Assembly: GCF_000024985.1 (NCBI RefSeq) | Contig: NC_013524.1 | Span: 186,001-250,000 of the forward strand | Direction: 5' to 3' | From: Sphaerobacter thermophilus DSM 20745 | GTDB taxonomy: Bacteria > Chloroflexota > Chloroflexia > Thermomicrobiales > Thermomicrobiaceae | DNA length: 64,000 bases | In this document: positions 8,763-17,183 of the stretch, one piece after another | How positions within the stretch are numbered: position 1 is the first letter of the stretch | Layout: the number at the start of each line of letters is the position of its first letter | Notes under the pieces: model-generated | The model's input: only the letters and a program-made list of their open reading frames with translations | The model's database searches: none | What the model was told of the DNA's origin: nothing | Translations under genes and position numbers: made by a program

Positions 8763-10037
8763 CTATTGCTGCGGCACGATGCGGAGGATGCGGTCATCGT
8801 CGGATGCCGGGTCGCCCCGGCCGTCCCGGTTGCTGGTCAGGATGTAGATGTAGCCGTCCGGACCCTCGACCACGTTGCGTAGGCGCCCGTAGTCCCCGGA
8901 GATGATCGCTTCCAGGTTGGGCGGGCTGCCGCCGCCGGGGATGTCCAGCCGCCAGAGAGTGGTCCCGCGCAATGAGCCGAAGAGCAGGCTGCCGGTCCAC
9001 TGCGGGAAGGTGTTGCCCTGGACGAAGGTCGCGCCGGACGGCGCCCAGGTGTCGGTGCCGCTCTCAATCACGGGGAGCGTGTAACCGTTGTTGGGGCCTT
9101 CGTTGCCCTGCATGATAGGCCAGCCGTAGTTGGCGCCGGGTTGGATCTGGTTCACCTCGTCATGGGCGGATGGCCCGTGCTCGGTGGCGTAGAGCGCGTT
9201 GGTGCCGGGCTCCCAGGCCAGGCCCTCCGGGTTGCGGTGGCCATATGAATACACCGGCGAGCCGGGGAAGGGGTTGTCCGGTGGGACCGAGCCGTCGTCG
9301 TTGAGCCGCAGGATCTTGCCGGCGAGCGAGTTCGTATCCTGCGCCAGTTCCGGTTGCGCCGCGTCGCCGGTCGTGATGTAGAGCTTGCCGTCAGGACCGA
9401 AACCGAGACGCCCGGCGTCGTGGATCTGCGCGCCCGGGATGCCGTCCAGGATGACCACCGGGTCGACCAGAGTGTTGTTCGTCTCGGTGTAGCGCACGAC
9501 CTTGTTGGCGACACCGCCGCCGGACTGATAGGTGTAGTAGAAGTAGATCCAGTGGTTGTTGGCGAAGTCGGGGTGCAGCGCCATCCCGAGCAATCCACCC
9601 TCGCCGACGGGTGCCACGTCGGGGATAGTCGCGACCGGCTCCGGCCGCAGTTGGCCGTTCTCAATCACGCGGACGCGTCCCGGCCGCTCGGTGACAAAGA
9701 TGCGGCCGTCGGGCAGGAAGCGCATCTCCCACGGGATCTCCAGCCCGGACACGAAGGTCTCAACCGTCCAGGCGACGGGCCCTGTCGGGGCCGCCGTCGG
9801 CTCGGGCGTCGCCGCAGCCGTGGCGGTCGGGGTCGCCTCTGGGGTTGGCGGGGTCGTCGGTGTCGGGTCGGCGGGCGCATCGGTTGCCGTGGGGACCGAT
9901 GCCTCAGCACCGGTCGTCGCGGTCGCGGTCGCGCTCGAACTCCCGCAGGCGGTGGCGAGCATGAGCGTCAACAGAAGCGCGGTTGCGGCAAGCCGGGACA
10001 GCCCCGGCCGGGCATGACGGAAGCGCGTCTGGCTCAT
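8763..10037 (-). CDS. PQQ-dependent glucose/sorbosone-type dehydrogenase, lipoprotein
   Basis: 424 residues. A basic N terminus and hydrophobic stretch end in L-A-T-A-Cys31, a lipobox, so the protein should be lipid-anchored outside the membrane. Residues about 35-90 form an Ala/Thr/Pro linker. The rest is a six-bladed propeller of the soluble glucose dehydrogenase family: W-E-M-R-F-L-P-D-G-R, E-G-G-L-L-G-M-A-L-H-P-D-F, G-P-D-G-K-L-Y-I-T-T-G-D, Y-G-H-R-N-P-E-G-L-A-W and E-H-G-P-S-A-H-D-E. These supply the catalytic His and the Ca/PQQ-site residues. The family oxidises aldose sugars with PQQ, but some members have lost PQQ. Substrate is not determinable here. It depends on lgt, which is also in this window. 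Confidence 0.87.
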   Translation of the reverse strand: MSQTRFRHARPGLSRLAATALLLTLMLATACGSSSATATATTGAEASVPTATDAPADPTPTTPPTPEATPTATAAATPEPTAAPTGPVAWTVETFVSGLEIPWEMRFLPDGRIFVTERPGRVRVIENGQLRPEPVATIPDVAPVGEGGLLGMALHPDFANNHWIYFYYTYQSGGGVANKVVRYTETNNTLVDPVVILDGIPGAQIHDAGRLGFGPDGKLYITTGDAAQPELAQDTNSLAGKILRLNDDGSVPPDNPFPGSPVYSYGHRNPEGLAWEPGTNALYATEHGPSAHDEVNQIQPGANYGWPIMQGNEGPNNGYTLPVIESGTDTWAPSGATFVQGNTFPQWTGSLLFGSLRGTTLWRLDIPGGGSPPNLEAIISGDYGRLRNVVEGPDGYIYILTSNRDGRGDPASDDDRILRIVPQQ

Positions 10038-10129
10038 CGGGTTCCTCCCGCGGTTGGGCCGTACGGTCGGACTGATGCGGGGCGAGGCGCGGAGTCGCCG
10101 CTGACCCCGGCTCGCCCCGGTTTCGGACG

Positions 10130-11386
10130 CTAGCTTCCCAGGTAGCGCAGCGCGGCGGCCACCATCGTCTTCACGCCGACCGCCAGCGCGTCCTCATCGG
10201 CGTCGAAGCGCGGGTGGTGCGGTGGGTACACAATGCCCCTCTCAGTGTTGCGGACGCCGAGCCCGAACATGCAGGTCGGTACCCGCTCGGCGATGAAGGC
10301 CATGTCCTCCCCGGCCATCAACGGCGCCCGGTCGAGGACGTTCTCTGCACCCAGCACTTCGGCAGCCGCTGAACGCACGATCTCGGTCACGGCCGGATCG
10401 TTGTACATGGGCGGGTACCCGCGGAGATACGTCGTTTTCGCTTCGGCTCGCATGGCGCTTGCCACGCCCGAGGCGATCTCCGCAATCCGCCGCTCGATGT
10501 GGTCCCGCACCGCAGCGGTGTACGTGCGCACCGTCCCTTCGAGCACAGCCGTCTGCGGGATGACATTGTTGGCAGAGCCGCTGTGGATGGCGCCGAAGGT
10601 CACGACGGCCGACTCCAGCGGGCTGACCTCGCGGCTCACGATCGTCTGCAGCGCGATGAGGATGTGCGCGGCAACGACGACGGTGTCGACCGCGTTATGG
10701 GGGGCGGCCGCATGGCCGCCGCGGCCGGTCACCTCGATCTTCACGGTATCGGCCGCGGCCGTCGCCGGCCCGGGAGACACGGCGATCTGGCCCGGCTCGC
10801 AGTCGACGCCGACGTGGAGAGCGATCGCCGCGTCGACCGGCGGATCGTCCAGGACGCCGTCGTGAATCATGGCAATGGCGCCGCCCGGACCCTCCTCAGC
10901 CGGCTGGAACATCAGCTTGACCGTGCCGTCGAACTCGTCGCGCAGGCCGTTGAGTATCTCCGCCACACCGAGGAGGATGGTGGTGTGCACGTCGTGCCCG
11001 CAGGCGTGCATCACACCGGGGCGCGTCGAGCGGTAGGGGACGTCGTTCTCCTCCTCGATCGGCAGAGCGTCCATATCGGCGCGCAGGAGAACCGTCTTCC
11101 CCGGCCGACGGCCGCGGATCAGCCCCACGACACCCGTGCCGCCGGTCGTCGGCCCTGGCTCGACCCCTGCGGCGGCCAGTGCCTCACGCGACATAAAGAG
11201 CGAGCGGCCATCACCGCCGACGCCGGTTCGGTGCTCGATACCCAGCTCGCGCAGGTGGCCGGCGACGAAGCGGGCGGTGTTCGTCTCCTGGAGCGAGAGC
11301 TCCGGGTTCATGTGGAGGTAGCGGCGCGTCTCGCGCAGCCACGCATCAAGCTCGGGCGTGACCTGGATCCGATCGATCGGAATCAC
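10130..11386 (-). CDS. M20-family amidohydrolase / N-acyl-amino-acid deacylase
   Basis: 418 residues. The dinuclear metal-site motifs are present: R-A-D-M-D-A-L-P near residue 98, M-H-A-C-G-H-D-V-H near 127, F-Q-P-A-E-E-G-P-G-G near 160, and a C-terminal M-A-G-E-D-M-A-F segment. The middle part, with G-R-G-G-H-A-A-A-P-H, is the dimerisation lid. The family (hippurate hydrolase, IAA-amino acid hydrolase, AmhX) removes acyl groups from N-acyl amino acids, or acts as an aminoacylase or carboxypeptidase in the cytoplasm. It lies just upstream of the sugar dehydrogenase gene in the direction of transcription, about 90 bases apart, so the two may be co-transcribed. Confidence 0.9.
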   Translation of the reverse strand: MIPIDRIQVTPELDAWLRETRRYLHMNPELSLQETNTARFVAGHLRELGIEHRTGVGGDGRSLFMSREALAAAGVEPGPTTGGTGVVGLIRGRRPGKTVLLRADMDALPIEEENDVPYRSTRPGVMHACGHDVHTTILLGVAEILNGLRDEFDGTVKLMFQPAEEGPGGAIAMIHDGVLDDPPVDAAIALHVGVDCEPGQIAVSPGPATAAADTVKIEVTGRGGHAAAPHNAVDTVVVAAHILIALQTIVSREVSPLESAVVTFGAIHSGSANNVIPQTAVLEGTVRTYTAAVRDHIERRIAEIASGVASAMRAEAKTTYLRGYPPMYNDPAVTEIVRSAAAEVLGAENVLDRAPLMAGEDMAFIAERVPTCMFGLGVRNTERGIVYPPHHPRFDADEDALAVGVKTMVAAALRYLGS

Positions 11387-11520
11387 GGGCGTGCTCCTTC
11401 GTTCATCAACGGCCGATAGCGGTGCCGGAATGCTCGGTGCGGACGCGAGCGATCATAGCACAGGATCAGCGAGGCGGCGTTGGGGGCGTGCTGCCTCCGT
11501 TCGTGGCCGTTTCGGGTGCG

Positions 11521-11529
11521 TGATAAGAT
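11521..11529 (+). promoter_or_regulatory. Predicted extended -10 promoter of the terC-type gene
   Basis: TGA-TAAGAT fits the extended -10 pattern TGn-TATAAT, about 100 bases upstream of the TerC start. No good -35 hexamer is present, as is common for extended -10 promoters. Confidence 0.4.
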
Positions 11530-11631
11530 CACACCGTACGCTGGCGAGGGAGAGTGTCCCGCGCCGGGTAGGATGCGATCGCGCCCCGGCCTTGGGGACA
11601 TTGTCGATCCGCTGGCAAGCGACGAGAGCAT

Positions 11632-12375
11632 ATGAGCTGGCAACTACTCGCAAGTATTCTGTCCATCGTCGTCATTGATCTCGTCCTGAGCGGCGACAAT
11701 GCCCTGGTCATCGGGATGGCGGCGCACCGCTTGCCGCCGCGGCAGCGTCGCTGGGCGATCATCCTTGGTGGTGCGGGCGCCATCGGCCTCCGCGTCCTCT
11801 TCACCGCGCTGGCGGTCTTCCTGCTGGTCGTGCCGTTCCTGCAAGCGGCGGGTGGGTTGCTCCTCACCTGGATCGCGTACAAGCTGCTGCGGGACGAGAC
11901 GCACGCTGCCCCGCAGATCGAGGCGCAGGAGACGCTGATCGACAGCATCCGCACGATCATCATGGCCGACGCTGTCATGAGTCTGGACAACATCCTCGCT
12001 GTCGGTGGCGCCGCCCATGGGAGCATCGCGCTGCTGCTGTTCGGCCTTGCGCTCTCGATGCCAATCCTGCTGTTCGGCAGCAGCGTCATTGCGCGGCTGA
12101 TGAATCGCCTGCCGTGGCTGATCCTGGTCGGGGTCGGGGTCTTGACGGTCACGGCGGCGCGCATGATCGTCGACGACCGGATTGTCGCAGCGCATGTCCC
12201 GTCGTCGCTCCACGGGCCGCTGCTGGTCGGCCTGGCGATCGGGCTGAGTGCCCTGGTATTGATCCCGGCGGCGGTGCGCTGGCGCCGCGCGCGGCAGACG
12301 CGCGACGCGGCGGGTGGGGAGGAACAGCCGGTCGGGGCCGGCCACGGCCACACCGCGCGCCCGGGCGGGAATTGA
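11632..12375 (+). CDS. TerC/YjbE-family integral membrane protein
   Basis: 247 residues with about seven hydrophobic helices. Two acid-containing family motifs are clear: L-V-L-S-G-D-N-A-L-V-I-G-M near the N terminus and A-D-A-V-M-S-L-D-N-I-L-A-V-G-G-A-A-H-G near the middle. TerC-family members are implicated in metal (notably manganese) export across the cytoplasmic membrane. YjbE-type proteins are often manganese-responsive. The leader of roughly 95 bases could hold a regulatory RNA, but I could not fit it to the yybP-ykoY pattern. The stop codon overlaps a possible TTG start of the next frame, so the two genes are probably one operon. Confidence 0.85.
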   Translation: MSWQLLASILSIVVIDLVLSGDNALVIGMAAHRLPPRQRRWAIILGGAGAIGLRVLFTALAVFLLVVPFLQAAGGLLLTWIAYKLLRDETHAAPQIEAQETLIDSIRTIIMADAVMSLDNILAVGGAAHGSIALLLFGLALSMPILLFGSSVIARLMNRLPWLILVGVGVLTVTAARMIVDDRIVAAHVPSSLHGPLLVGLAIGLSALVLIPAAVRWRRARQTRDAAGGEEQPVGAGHGHTARPGGN

Positions 12376-12401
12376 GTGACCTGGAGGAGGAACTGCGGCG
12401 G

Positions 12402-12683
12402 ATGGTACAGCCTCCGATCACCATTGAGGATCTGGACCGCATCTACGTGGTCATCCCGAACGATCAGGGCACGGGCACCATCAACATCACCGTGCGCCAG
12501 ATGAGTGACCGGCAGTTCCGCTGGTGGATCAAGGCCAAGGCCGACCACCACGGAGTTCCGATGCTCGTGCCGATGGGGCGGATCGGCTACGAGACGCGCG
12601 TGCGCATGCTGAACCGGCTCGTCCGAGCTGGCGTGCGCATCTACATGGTCCCGCTCGGTACCCCGCCGCCAGAGGAGATGTAG
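12402..12683 (+). CDS. Small hypothetical protein downstream of terC
   Basis: 93 residues from ATG at 12402, with GGAGGAGG 11 bases upstream. An in-frame TTG at 12372 that overlaps the terC stop would add ten residues, so the start is uncertain. The sequence (E-D-L-D-R-I-Y-V-V-I-P, T-I-N-I-T-V-R-Q-M-S, F-R-W-W-I-K-A-K, G-V-R-I-Y-M-V-P) looks like a compact alpha/beta protein with no signal peptide or membrane segment. I do not recognise a family. The position suggests co-expression with the TerC exporter. Confidence 0.65.
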   Translation: MVQPPITIEDLDRIYVVIPNDQGTGTINITVRQMSDRQFRWWIKAKADHHGVPMLVPMGRIGYETRVRMLNRLVRAGVRIYMVPLGTPPPEEM

Positions 12684-12686
12684 GAG

Positions 12687-12778
12687 TCCGACCCTCACCC
12701 CGAGTCCCATACGGAACGCTCGTCACGTAAAGCGTTCCCCCTCTCCCAACGTCGGAAGAGGGGGCGGGGGTGAGGGCC
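12687..12778. repeat. CCCTCACCCC-type inverted repeat between convergent genes
   Basis: An outer arm CCCTCACCCC near 12690 pairs with GGGGTGAGGG near 12767. An inner arm CCCCCTCT at 12737-12744 pairs with AGAGGGGG at 12757-12764. It lies between convergent genes, so it can act as a bidirectional terminator. Related sequences occur at 25.56, 35.98 and 37.08 kb. Confidence 0.7.
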
Positions 12779-12786
12779 GTCGCAGC

Positions 12787-13707
12787 TCACCGTTTCAGCA
12801 GATTGCGCAGGACGAAGAAGACGTTGGCCGGCCGCTCGGCCAACCGTCGCATGTAGTAGGGGTACCACTGCGTGCCGTAGGGCACATAGACACGCATGTT
12901 GTAGCCCTGCCGCGCCAGGCGGAGTTGCAGATCGCGCCGGATCCCGTAGAGCATCTGGAACTCGAACCGGTCGGGGCTGATCTTGTTGCGCGCGGCATAG
13001 GCGATCGCGGCGTTGATCATCGCCTCGTCCTGGGTTGCCAGGGCCGGGTAGTTCCCCTCTGCGAGCAGCATCTCCATGTGCCGCCGATAGGCCGCATCGA
13101 CCTCCTTCTTGGAGGGGTAGGCGACCATGTCCGACTCGGCATACGCACCCTTGACAAGGCGGACGCGGATCCCGGCCGCGATCGCATCGCGGATGTCGCG
13201 GTCGGTGCGGTAGAGGTACGACTGGAGCACGATGCCGACGGTGCCGGGGAACTGCTCGTGCAGATCGTAGGCGATGTCGAGGGTACGCTGCGTGTAGGGG
13301 GAGCCCTCCATATCGATCCGCACGAAGTTGTTGTGCGCCTTGGCACGCTCCAGCACCTTCGCTGTGTTCGAGCGTGCCAGCTCATCCGAGATGTCGAGCC
13401 CCAGCATCGTCAGCTTGATTGAGATGTTGCTGTTGACGCCGGTCTCGGCGATCTGGTCGAGAATCTGGCAGTACGCATCGGCGGCGGCGCGGGCCTCGTT
13501 CTCCGACGTGACGTTCTCGCCCAGCAGGTCGAGCGTCACGGTGAGCCCGTTCTGATTGAGGTCTCGCGTGACTGCCAGCGCCTCGTCCAGCGTCTCCCCA
13601 GGCACGAAGCGCCGGGCGAAGCCCTTCGAAAAACCGTTGCGGGTCACGACGCGTTGGATTCGCTCATTCCCCGCGAGCGCGAGCATCCCGCTGCGAAATA
13701 CGGGCAT
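12787..13707 (-). CDS. Proline dehydrogenase (monofunctional)
   Basis: 306 residues from ATG at 13707, where GGGGAGG lies eight bases upstream. The open frame back to 13827 adds 40 residues that would run through the neighbouring promoter. The (beta/alpha)8 PRODH domain is complete: R-L-V-K-G-A-Y-A-E-S-D, E-F-Q-M-L-Y-G-I-R-R and V-Y-V-P-Y-G-T-Q-W-Y-P-Y-Y-M-R-R-L-A-E-R-P-A-N. These hold the FAD- and proline-binding residues, including the conserved Arg pair. The enzyme oxidises proline to delta-1-pyrroline-5-carboxylate, passing electrons to the respiratory chain. The length is that of the short, Thermus-type enzymes. The partner P5C dehydrogenase is not in this window. Confidence 0.92.
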   Translation of the reverse strand: MPVFRSGMLALAGNERIQRVVTRNGFSKGFARRFVPGETLDEALAVTRDLNQNGLTVTLDLLGENVTSENEARAAADAYCQILDQIAETGVNSNISIKLTMLGLDISDELARSNTAKVLERAKAHNNFVRIDMEGSPYTQRTLDIAYDLHEQFPGTVGIVLQSYLYRTDRDIRDAIAAGIRVRLVKGAYAESDMVAYPSKKEVDAAYRRHMEMLLAEGNYPALATQDEAMINAAIAYAARNKISPDRFEFQMLYGIRRDLQLRLARQGYNMRVYVPYGTQWYPYYMRRLAERPANVFFVLRNLLKR

Positions 13708-13806
13708 CCCTCGATCCTCCCCAAACTGATCGCTGCGGCACGAGCGGTGCCGCCCAACCGAGCAGTGTAGCATGTTCACGTAAGCGTCAGCCGGGCGGCG
13801 TGATGG

Positions 13807-13828
13807 CGAACGAATGTTCGGGTACAAT
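13807..13828 (+). promoter_or_regulatory. SOS box (LexA operator) overlapping the promoter of the HD phosphohydrolase
   Basis: CGAACGAATGTTCG at 13807-13820 fits the Gram-positive/Chloroflexi-type LexA consensus CGAAC-RNRY-GTTYG exactly. It ends two bases before a TACAAT -10 hexamer at 13823-13828. LexA bound here would cover the spacer and block transcription of the gene starting at 13865. Confidence 0.65.
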
Positions 13829-13864
13829 GCGAGGCAATGACGGTGTGGGGCGCAAGGAACGAGG

Positions 13865-15190
13865 GTGCACGTGATGGACGGGCTCGGCGGCCAGGAGTGG
13901 GTGACGACGATCCGCGATAGCCTCTACGACCGCATCCCGTTGACGGCAGCGGACGTGGCGCTGATCGAGACGCCGGCCTTCCTGCGGCTCGACCGCATCC
14001 AACAGCTCGGCTTCGTGAGCAAGGTCTGGCCGGGCGCCAAGCACACCCGGTTCGAGCACTCCCTGGGCGTGTTCCACCTCATGCGGCAGGCCGTGGCCGC
14101 GGTCCGGCGCGTGGCGCCCGCGTGCGTGGAGATCGACGACGAGACGGCGCGCACGGCGATCGCGGCGGCACTGCTGCACGACATCGGCCACTATCCGTTC
14201 AGCCACGCCATCGAGGAGCTCGGGCCACCCATCCTCTCGCACGAGGAAGTCGGGCGGCGCGTGATCGAGGGCAGCGAGGTGGCTGCGGTCCTCACCGAGC
14301 ACTGGCGTGTCGACCCCGGTCGCGTCGCGGACCTGATCGACCCGCGGGGCGAGTTACCGCCCGGCGACCGGCTCCTGCGCGGGCTCTTGAGCGGCGCGCT
14401 TGATGTCGACAAGCTCGACTACCTGCCGCGGGACGCAAAGCACTGCAACGTGCCCTACGGCGGGGTGGACACCCCGCGCCTGCTCGACGCGCTGCGGGTC
14501 GTCGATGTCGAGGGCCGGCCGCGGATCGTGGTCAACGAGAAGGGCGTGAGCCCGCTCCACTCGCTGATCACGGCCCGCCAGGAGATGTTCGACAATGTCT
14601 ACTGGCACCATACCAACCGCGCCTGCATGGTCATGCTGCTGCGCGCGGTACAGGACGCGCTCGCGGTGGGGGCGATCACGCCGGAGCAGCTAACGCTCCA
14701 CGACGATGCCTCCCTGCTGGAGGTGCTCTCGCGGTCCGCGATGCCCGCGACCACGCGGGCGCTGGTCGACAGCCTGCGGTCGCGTCGCCTGCACAAGCGT
14801 GCCGTGGAGGTGAGTGCGCGCTCGGCCGATCTCTACCGCTATCTAAACAGCCTGTACGCCGATCCGGCGCGGCGCCGCGCGGTCGAGATGGGCATGGCCG
14901 CGGCGCTCGCGGACGCCCTGGGCACCATGGTGGAGCCGCACGAGGTGCTGATCGACATCCCGAAGCCGGAGCGCTGGCGGACCGACGTCTGGGTGTGGTT
15001 CAGCCGCCCGCCGCTCGGATTTCGGCCGCTGATGCCGTGGTCCGAGGCGGTCGGGCTCAGCGACGATGATCTCAAGCGCTACGAGGAGCACCGACGCCTC
15101 GTGCGGGTGGTCACGACCGAGCGCCTGCGCGATGAGGTGGCCAAGCGCGCGGAAGTGCTCCTGCTCCCGCTGCTGGGTGGGATCGCGTGA
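13865..15190 (+). CDS. HD-superfamily phosphohydrolase (COG1078/SAMHD1-like)
   Basis: 441 residues from a GTG start, with an in-frame ATG nine bases on. The N-terminal HD domain has His65 in T-R-F-E-H-S-L-G-V, His105-Asp106 in L-L-H-D-I-G-H-Y-P-F-S-H and an Asp in D-V-D-K-L-D-Y-L-P-R-D-A near 180. This is the full metal-binding set of the family that includes SAMHD1 and bacterial YwfO. Those proteins are dNTP triphosphohydrolases or related phosphohydrolases acting in the cytoplasm. The promoter carries an apparent SOS box, so expression is probably raised on DNA damage. The gene is divergent from proline dehydrogenase and not obviously in an operon. Confidence 0.85.
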   Translation: MHVMDGLGGQEWVTTIRDSLYDRIPLTAADVALIETPAFLRLDRIQQLGFVSKVWPGAKHTRFEHSLGVFHLMRQAVAAVRRVAPACVEIDDETARTAIAAALLHDIGHYPFSHAIEELGPPILSHEEVGRRVIEGSEVAAVLTEHWRVDPGRVADLIDPRGELPPGDRLLRGLLSGALDVDKLDYLPRDAKHCNVPYGGVDTPRLLDALRVVDVEGRPRIVVNEKGVSPLHSLITARQEMFDNVYWHHTNRACMVMLLRAVQDALAVGAITPEQLTLHDDASLLEVLSRSAMPATTRALVDSLRSRRLHKRAVEVSARSADLYRYLNSLYADPARRRAVEMGMAAALADALGTMVEPHEVLIDIPKPERWRTDVWVWFSRPPLGFRPLMPWSEAVGLSDDDLKRYEEHRRLVRVVTTERLRDEVAKRAEVLLLPLLGGIA

Positions 15191-15202
15191 CGAAGCGCCG
15201 CG

Positions 15203-15622
15203 CTAGGCGCCGTCGACGGCGGGCTGGTAGGTCGGGGCGTTGGACCGGATGATCTCCTCGATCTGTTCCGGCGTGCTGTCGCGGAAGCTGGCGGCCCACT
15301 GGGTGTTGTGAAGATAGAGGTCGATGTCGAAGGGGAAGGCGTCGGCGCGCTCCAGCTCCGCCCAGCGCCGGTAGAGTGCCTCCAGCCAGGTGAACCCGGT
15401 CACCTCGACCCGGAACGTGCACACGCCCTTGCCGCGGATGTAGGTCAACTCCTCGCCGAACCAGACGCGCGCGTCGCCGGTCGACTCGATGGCCTCGCGG
15501 AGCGCCTTGAAGTGGCGCGGCACCGAGCGCAGGGTGATGAGCCAGGCACCGGGCGTCGTCGGACGATCGCGGACGTGCCGGTACGGCTCCGCAGCTCGAC
15601 GTCGTCCGAACAGTCGCACCAT
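15203..15622 (-). CDS. Hypothetical protein
   Basis: 139 residues from ATG at 15622, behind GGAGG. The protein is soluble, with several Trp residues (G-A-W-L-I-T-L-R-S, R-V-W-F-G-E-E-L-T-Y-I-R-G-K-G-V-C-T-F-R-V-E-V, F-T-W-L-E-A-L-Y-R-R-W). It looks like a small alpha/beta fold, but I recognise no family. It converges with the HD gene with a 12-base gap. Codon use looks like that of the neighbours, so it is likely a true gene. Confidence 0.6.
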   Translation of the reverse strand: MVRLFGRRRAAEPYRHVRDRPTTPGAWLITLRSVPRHFKALREAIESTGDARVWFGEELTYIRGKGVCTFRVEVTGFTWLEALYRRWAELERADAFPFDIDLYLHNTQWAASFRDSTPEQIEEIIRSNAPTYQPAVDGA

Positions 15623-15862
15623 ATCGCCTCCGCCCACCTCTCCACTTCTGGGTCACTCGCCGCACCGGTGGTCGGTACGGCGCCCTCCGTCTCCGCCGGG
15701 GATTGTACGTGACGGCGCCGATTCCGTCACCAGGGGCGCCCGTAAGCGGACATGTTACGGTCGCCACTATGTAGCGGGCAGCGGCCGCGTGGTCCTCGCT
15801 AACAGCGACCGGCGATGGTTCTCCATCGCCGGTCGCCGGGGGAATTGGAGGAGTGAATGGCG

Positions 15863-16375
15863 TCACTGTACGGTGACGGAGCCCAGCATGGTTGGGTGGA
15901 GCGTGCACCAGTAGGAGTACATGCCCGGCTCTTCGAACGTGAACCGGTAGGTCGCGCCAGCCTCCATGATTGGAGACTCCCAGATGCCCTCCTGACTCAC
16001 CACGTTGTGCGGGGTGGGCCCGACGTTCGTCCACTCGACCGTGGTCCCGGCCGGGATCGTGATGTTCGGTGGGTCGAAGGCGAAGTCCACGATCTGGACG
16101 GCGACCACGTCCGACGCTGCCTCAGGCGGCTCCGGCGCCGGTGTGGCCGCGGACGTCGTGTCCTCGGTCGGCGCTGAGGTCGCCGTCGGGGCTTGCGTGG
16201 CCGTCGGCTCACTCGTTGCTGTTGGCGGCACCGTCGGCGTCGTCGTCTCCCCTGCCGCGGACGTGTCGCCGGCCGCACCGCCACCGCAAGCGGCGAGACT
16301 GACGCTGATCGGGACGAGCAGCAGGCCGAACACGCCTCGGCGCGTCAGGCGCAGGTTCTCCAACCCTCTAGACAT
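15863..16375 (-). CDS. Plastocyanin-like type 1 copper lipoprotein
   Basis: 170 residues. A twin-Arg-containing N terminus (L-T-R-R-G-V-F-G-L-L-L) is followed by a hydrophobic segment and the lipobox S-L-A-A-Cys30. Residues 35-85 are a Thr/Pro/Ala linker. The rest is a cupredoxin domain with all four type 1 copper ligands visible: His123 (T-P-H-N-V-V), Cys157, His160 and Met163 (Y-W-C-T-L-H-P-T-M). It should be an extracellular, membrane-anchored electron carrier. The next gene downstream in the same orientation ends 63 bases before its start, so the two surface proteins could share a transcript. Confidence 0.88.
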   Translation of the reverse strand: MSRGLENLRLTRRGVFGLLLVPISVSLAACGGGAAGDTSAAGETTTPTVPPTATSEPTATQAPTATSAPTEDTTSAATPAPEPPEAASDVVAVQIVDFAFDPPNITIPAGTTVEWTNVGPTPHNVVSQEGIWESPIMEAGATYRFTFEEPGMYSYWCTLHPTMLGSVTVQ

Positions 16376-16438
16376 AGGCTCCTTCCTCTTCGGGCGGGCG
16401 CACCGTTCGGTGCGCCCGCCGCGCGCTCACCTGCCCCA

Positions 16439-16969
16439 CTACCGCGTCGCCTGGCGGCGCAGCAGGACCCCGCCGCCGATGGCGATTACGCCAAGGAGTG
16501 CGGCACCAGCCGCCAGTGAGCCGATCATGCCCGTTTGCGGGTTGCCGGTCGCAGGCGCAACCTGGGCCGCGGCCGGGATGTCGCCGCACGAGACGTAGAC
16601 CTGAACTTCCTCCGGGGATCGGTGCACGTTGATGGCGAAGTTCCCGTTCATCAGGCTCGCCAGGGACGCCGGCACGATCGTCTCCGACTGCCCGTTCTCA
16701 ACGTTGGTCAGCGGGTAGGCAGGTGCCGGATTGAGATTGACGCAGGTGCCCTCGTGAATGTGGGCGGGCTGCGGCCCTGCCGGCGCGCCGGTCAGATTCA
16801 ACACCACCCGCGTCTGATCCCCCATGGCCGTCAGGGTGGCTGTCCCTGACTCGCCGGAGTCGTTCTGCGCGTTCAACGTCACGGTGATCTCCTCCTGGGC
16901 ACCGACTGGCGCGAAGGCCAGAAGAGCCAGGAGGGTTCCCAACGCCAGAGCTACCACGGCGCGTTTCAT
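16439..16969 (-). CDS. Secreted CHRD-like protein with a C-terminal NPQTG sorting signal
   Basis: 176 residues. A clear signal peptide (MKRAVVALALGTLLALL, likely cut after Ala24) leads into a beta-rich domain. That domain contains P-A-H-I-H-E-G-T-C near 69-76 and I-N-V-H-R-S then V-S-C-G-D-I near 113-131, a pattern reminiscent of CHRD or Cu/Zn-SOD-like folds. The C terminus is a cell-wall sorting signal: Asn143-Pro-Gln-Thr-Gly147, a hydrophobic helix (148-170) and Arg-Arg-Gln-Ala-Thr-Arg. A sortase gene lies at 39.1-39.9 kb in this window. Domain assignment is tentative; the topology is clear. Confidence 0.8.
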   Translation of the reverse strand: MKRAVVALALGTLLALLAFAPVGAQEEITVTLNAQNDSGESGTATLTAMGDQTRVVLNLTGAPAGPQPAHIHEGTCVNLNPAPAYPLTNVENGQSETIVPASLASLMNGNFAINVHRSPEEVQVYVSCGDIPAAAQVAPATGNPQTGMIGSLAAGAALLGVIAIGGGVLLRRQATR

Positions 16970-17183
16970 CCGCTGCTCCCCTCTCGTTGTCGGGCCCGGC
17001 GGGGCGCCGCCGTCCGAGCTCCATACATTGCGCGAGGCTCACGCCCTTCAGGACACTTACGTCGGAGCCTTCACCTTGGATGGCACCAATCAGGATGCGG
17101 AAATCGGCCGTGATAGAATGGGTGAGTTGACCGGGTCATGGCGCGGGGCGGGGTCGTCCCGTCGGGTGACGAGGGTAGCGAGA

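Noticed and set aside
11530-11631. yybP-ykoY (manganese) riboswitch before the TerC-type gene
   Set aside because: Expected from the gene family, but the leader could not be fitted to the conserved core by eye. An Infernal search would settle it.
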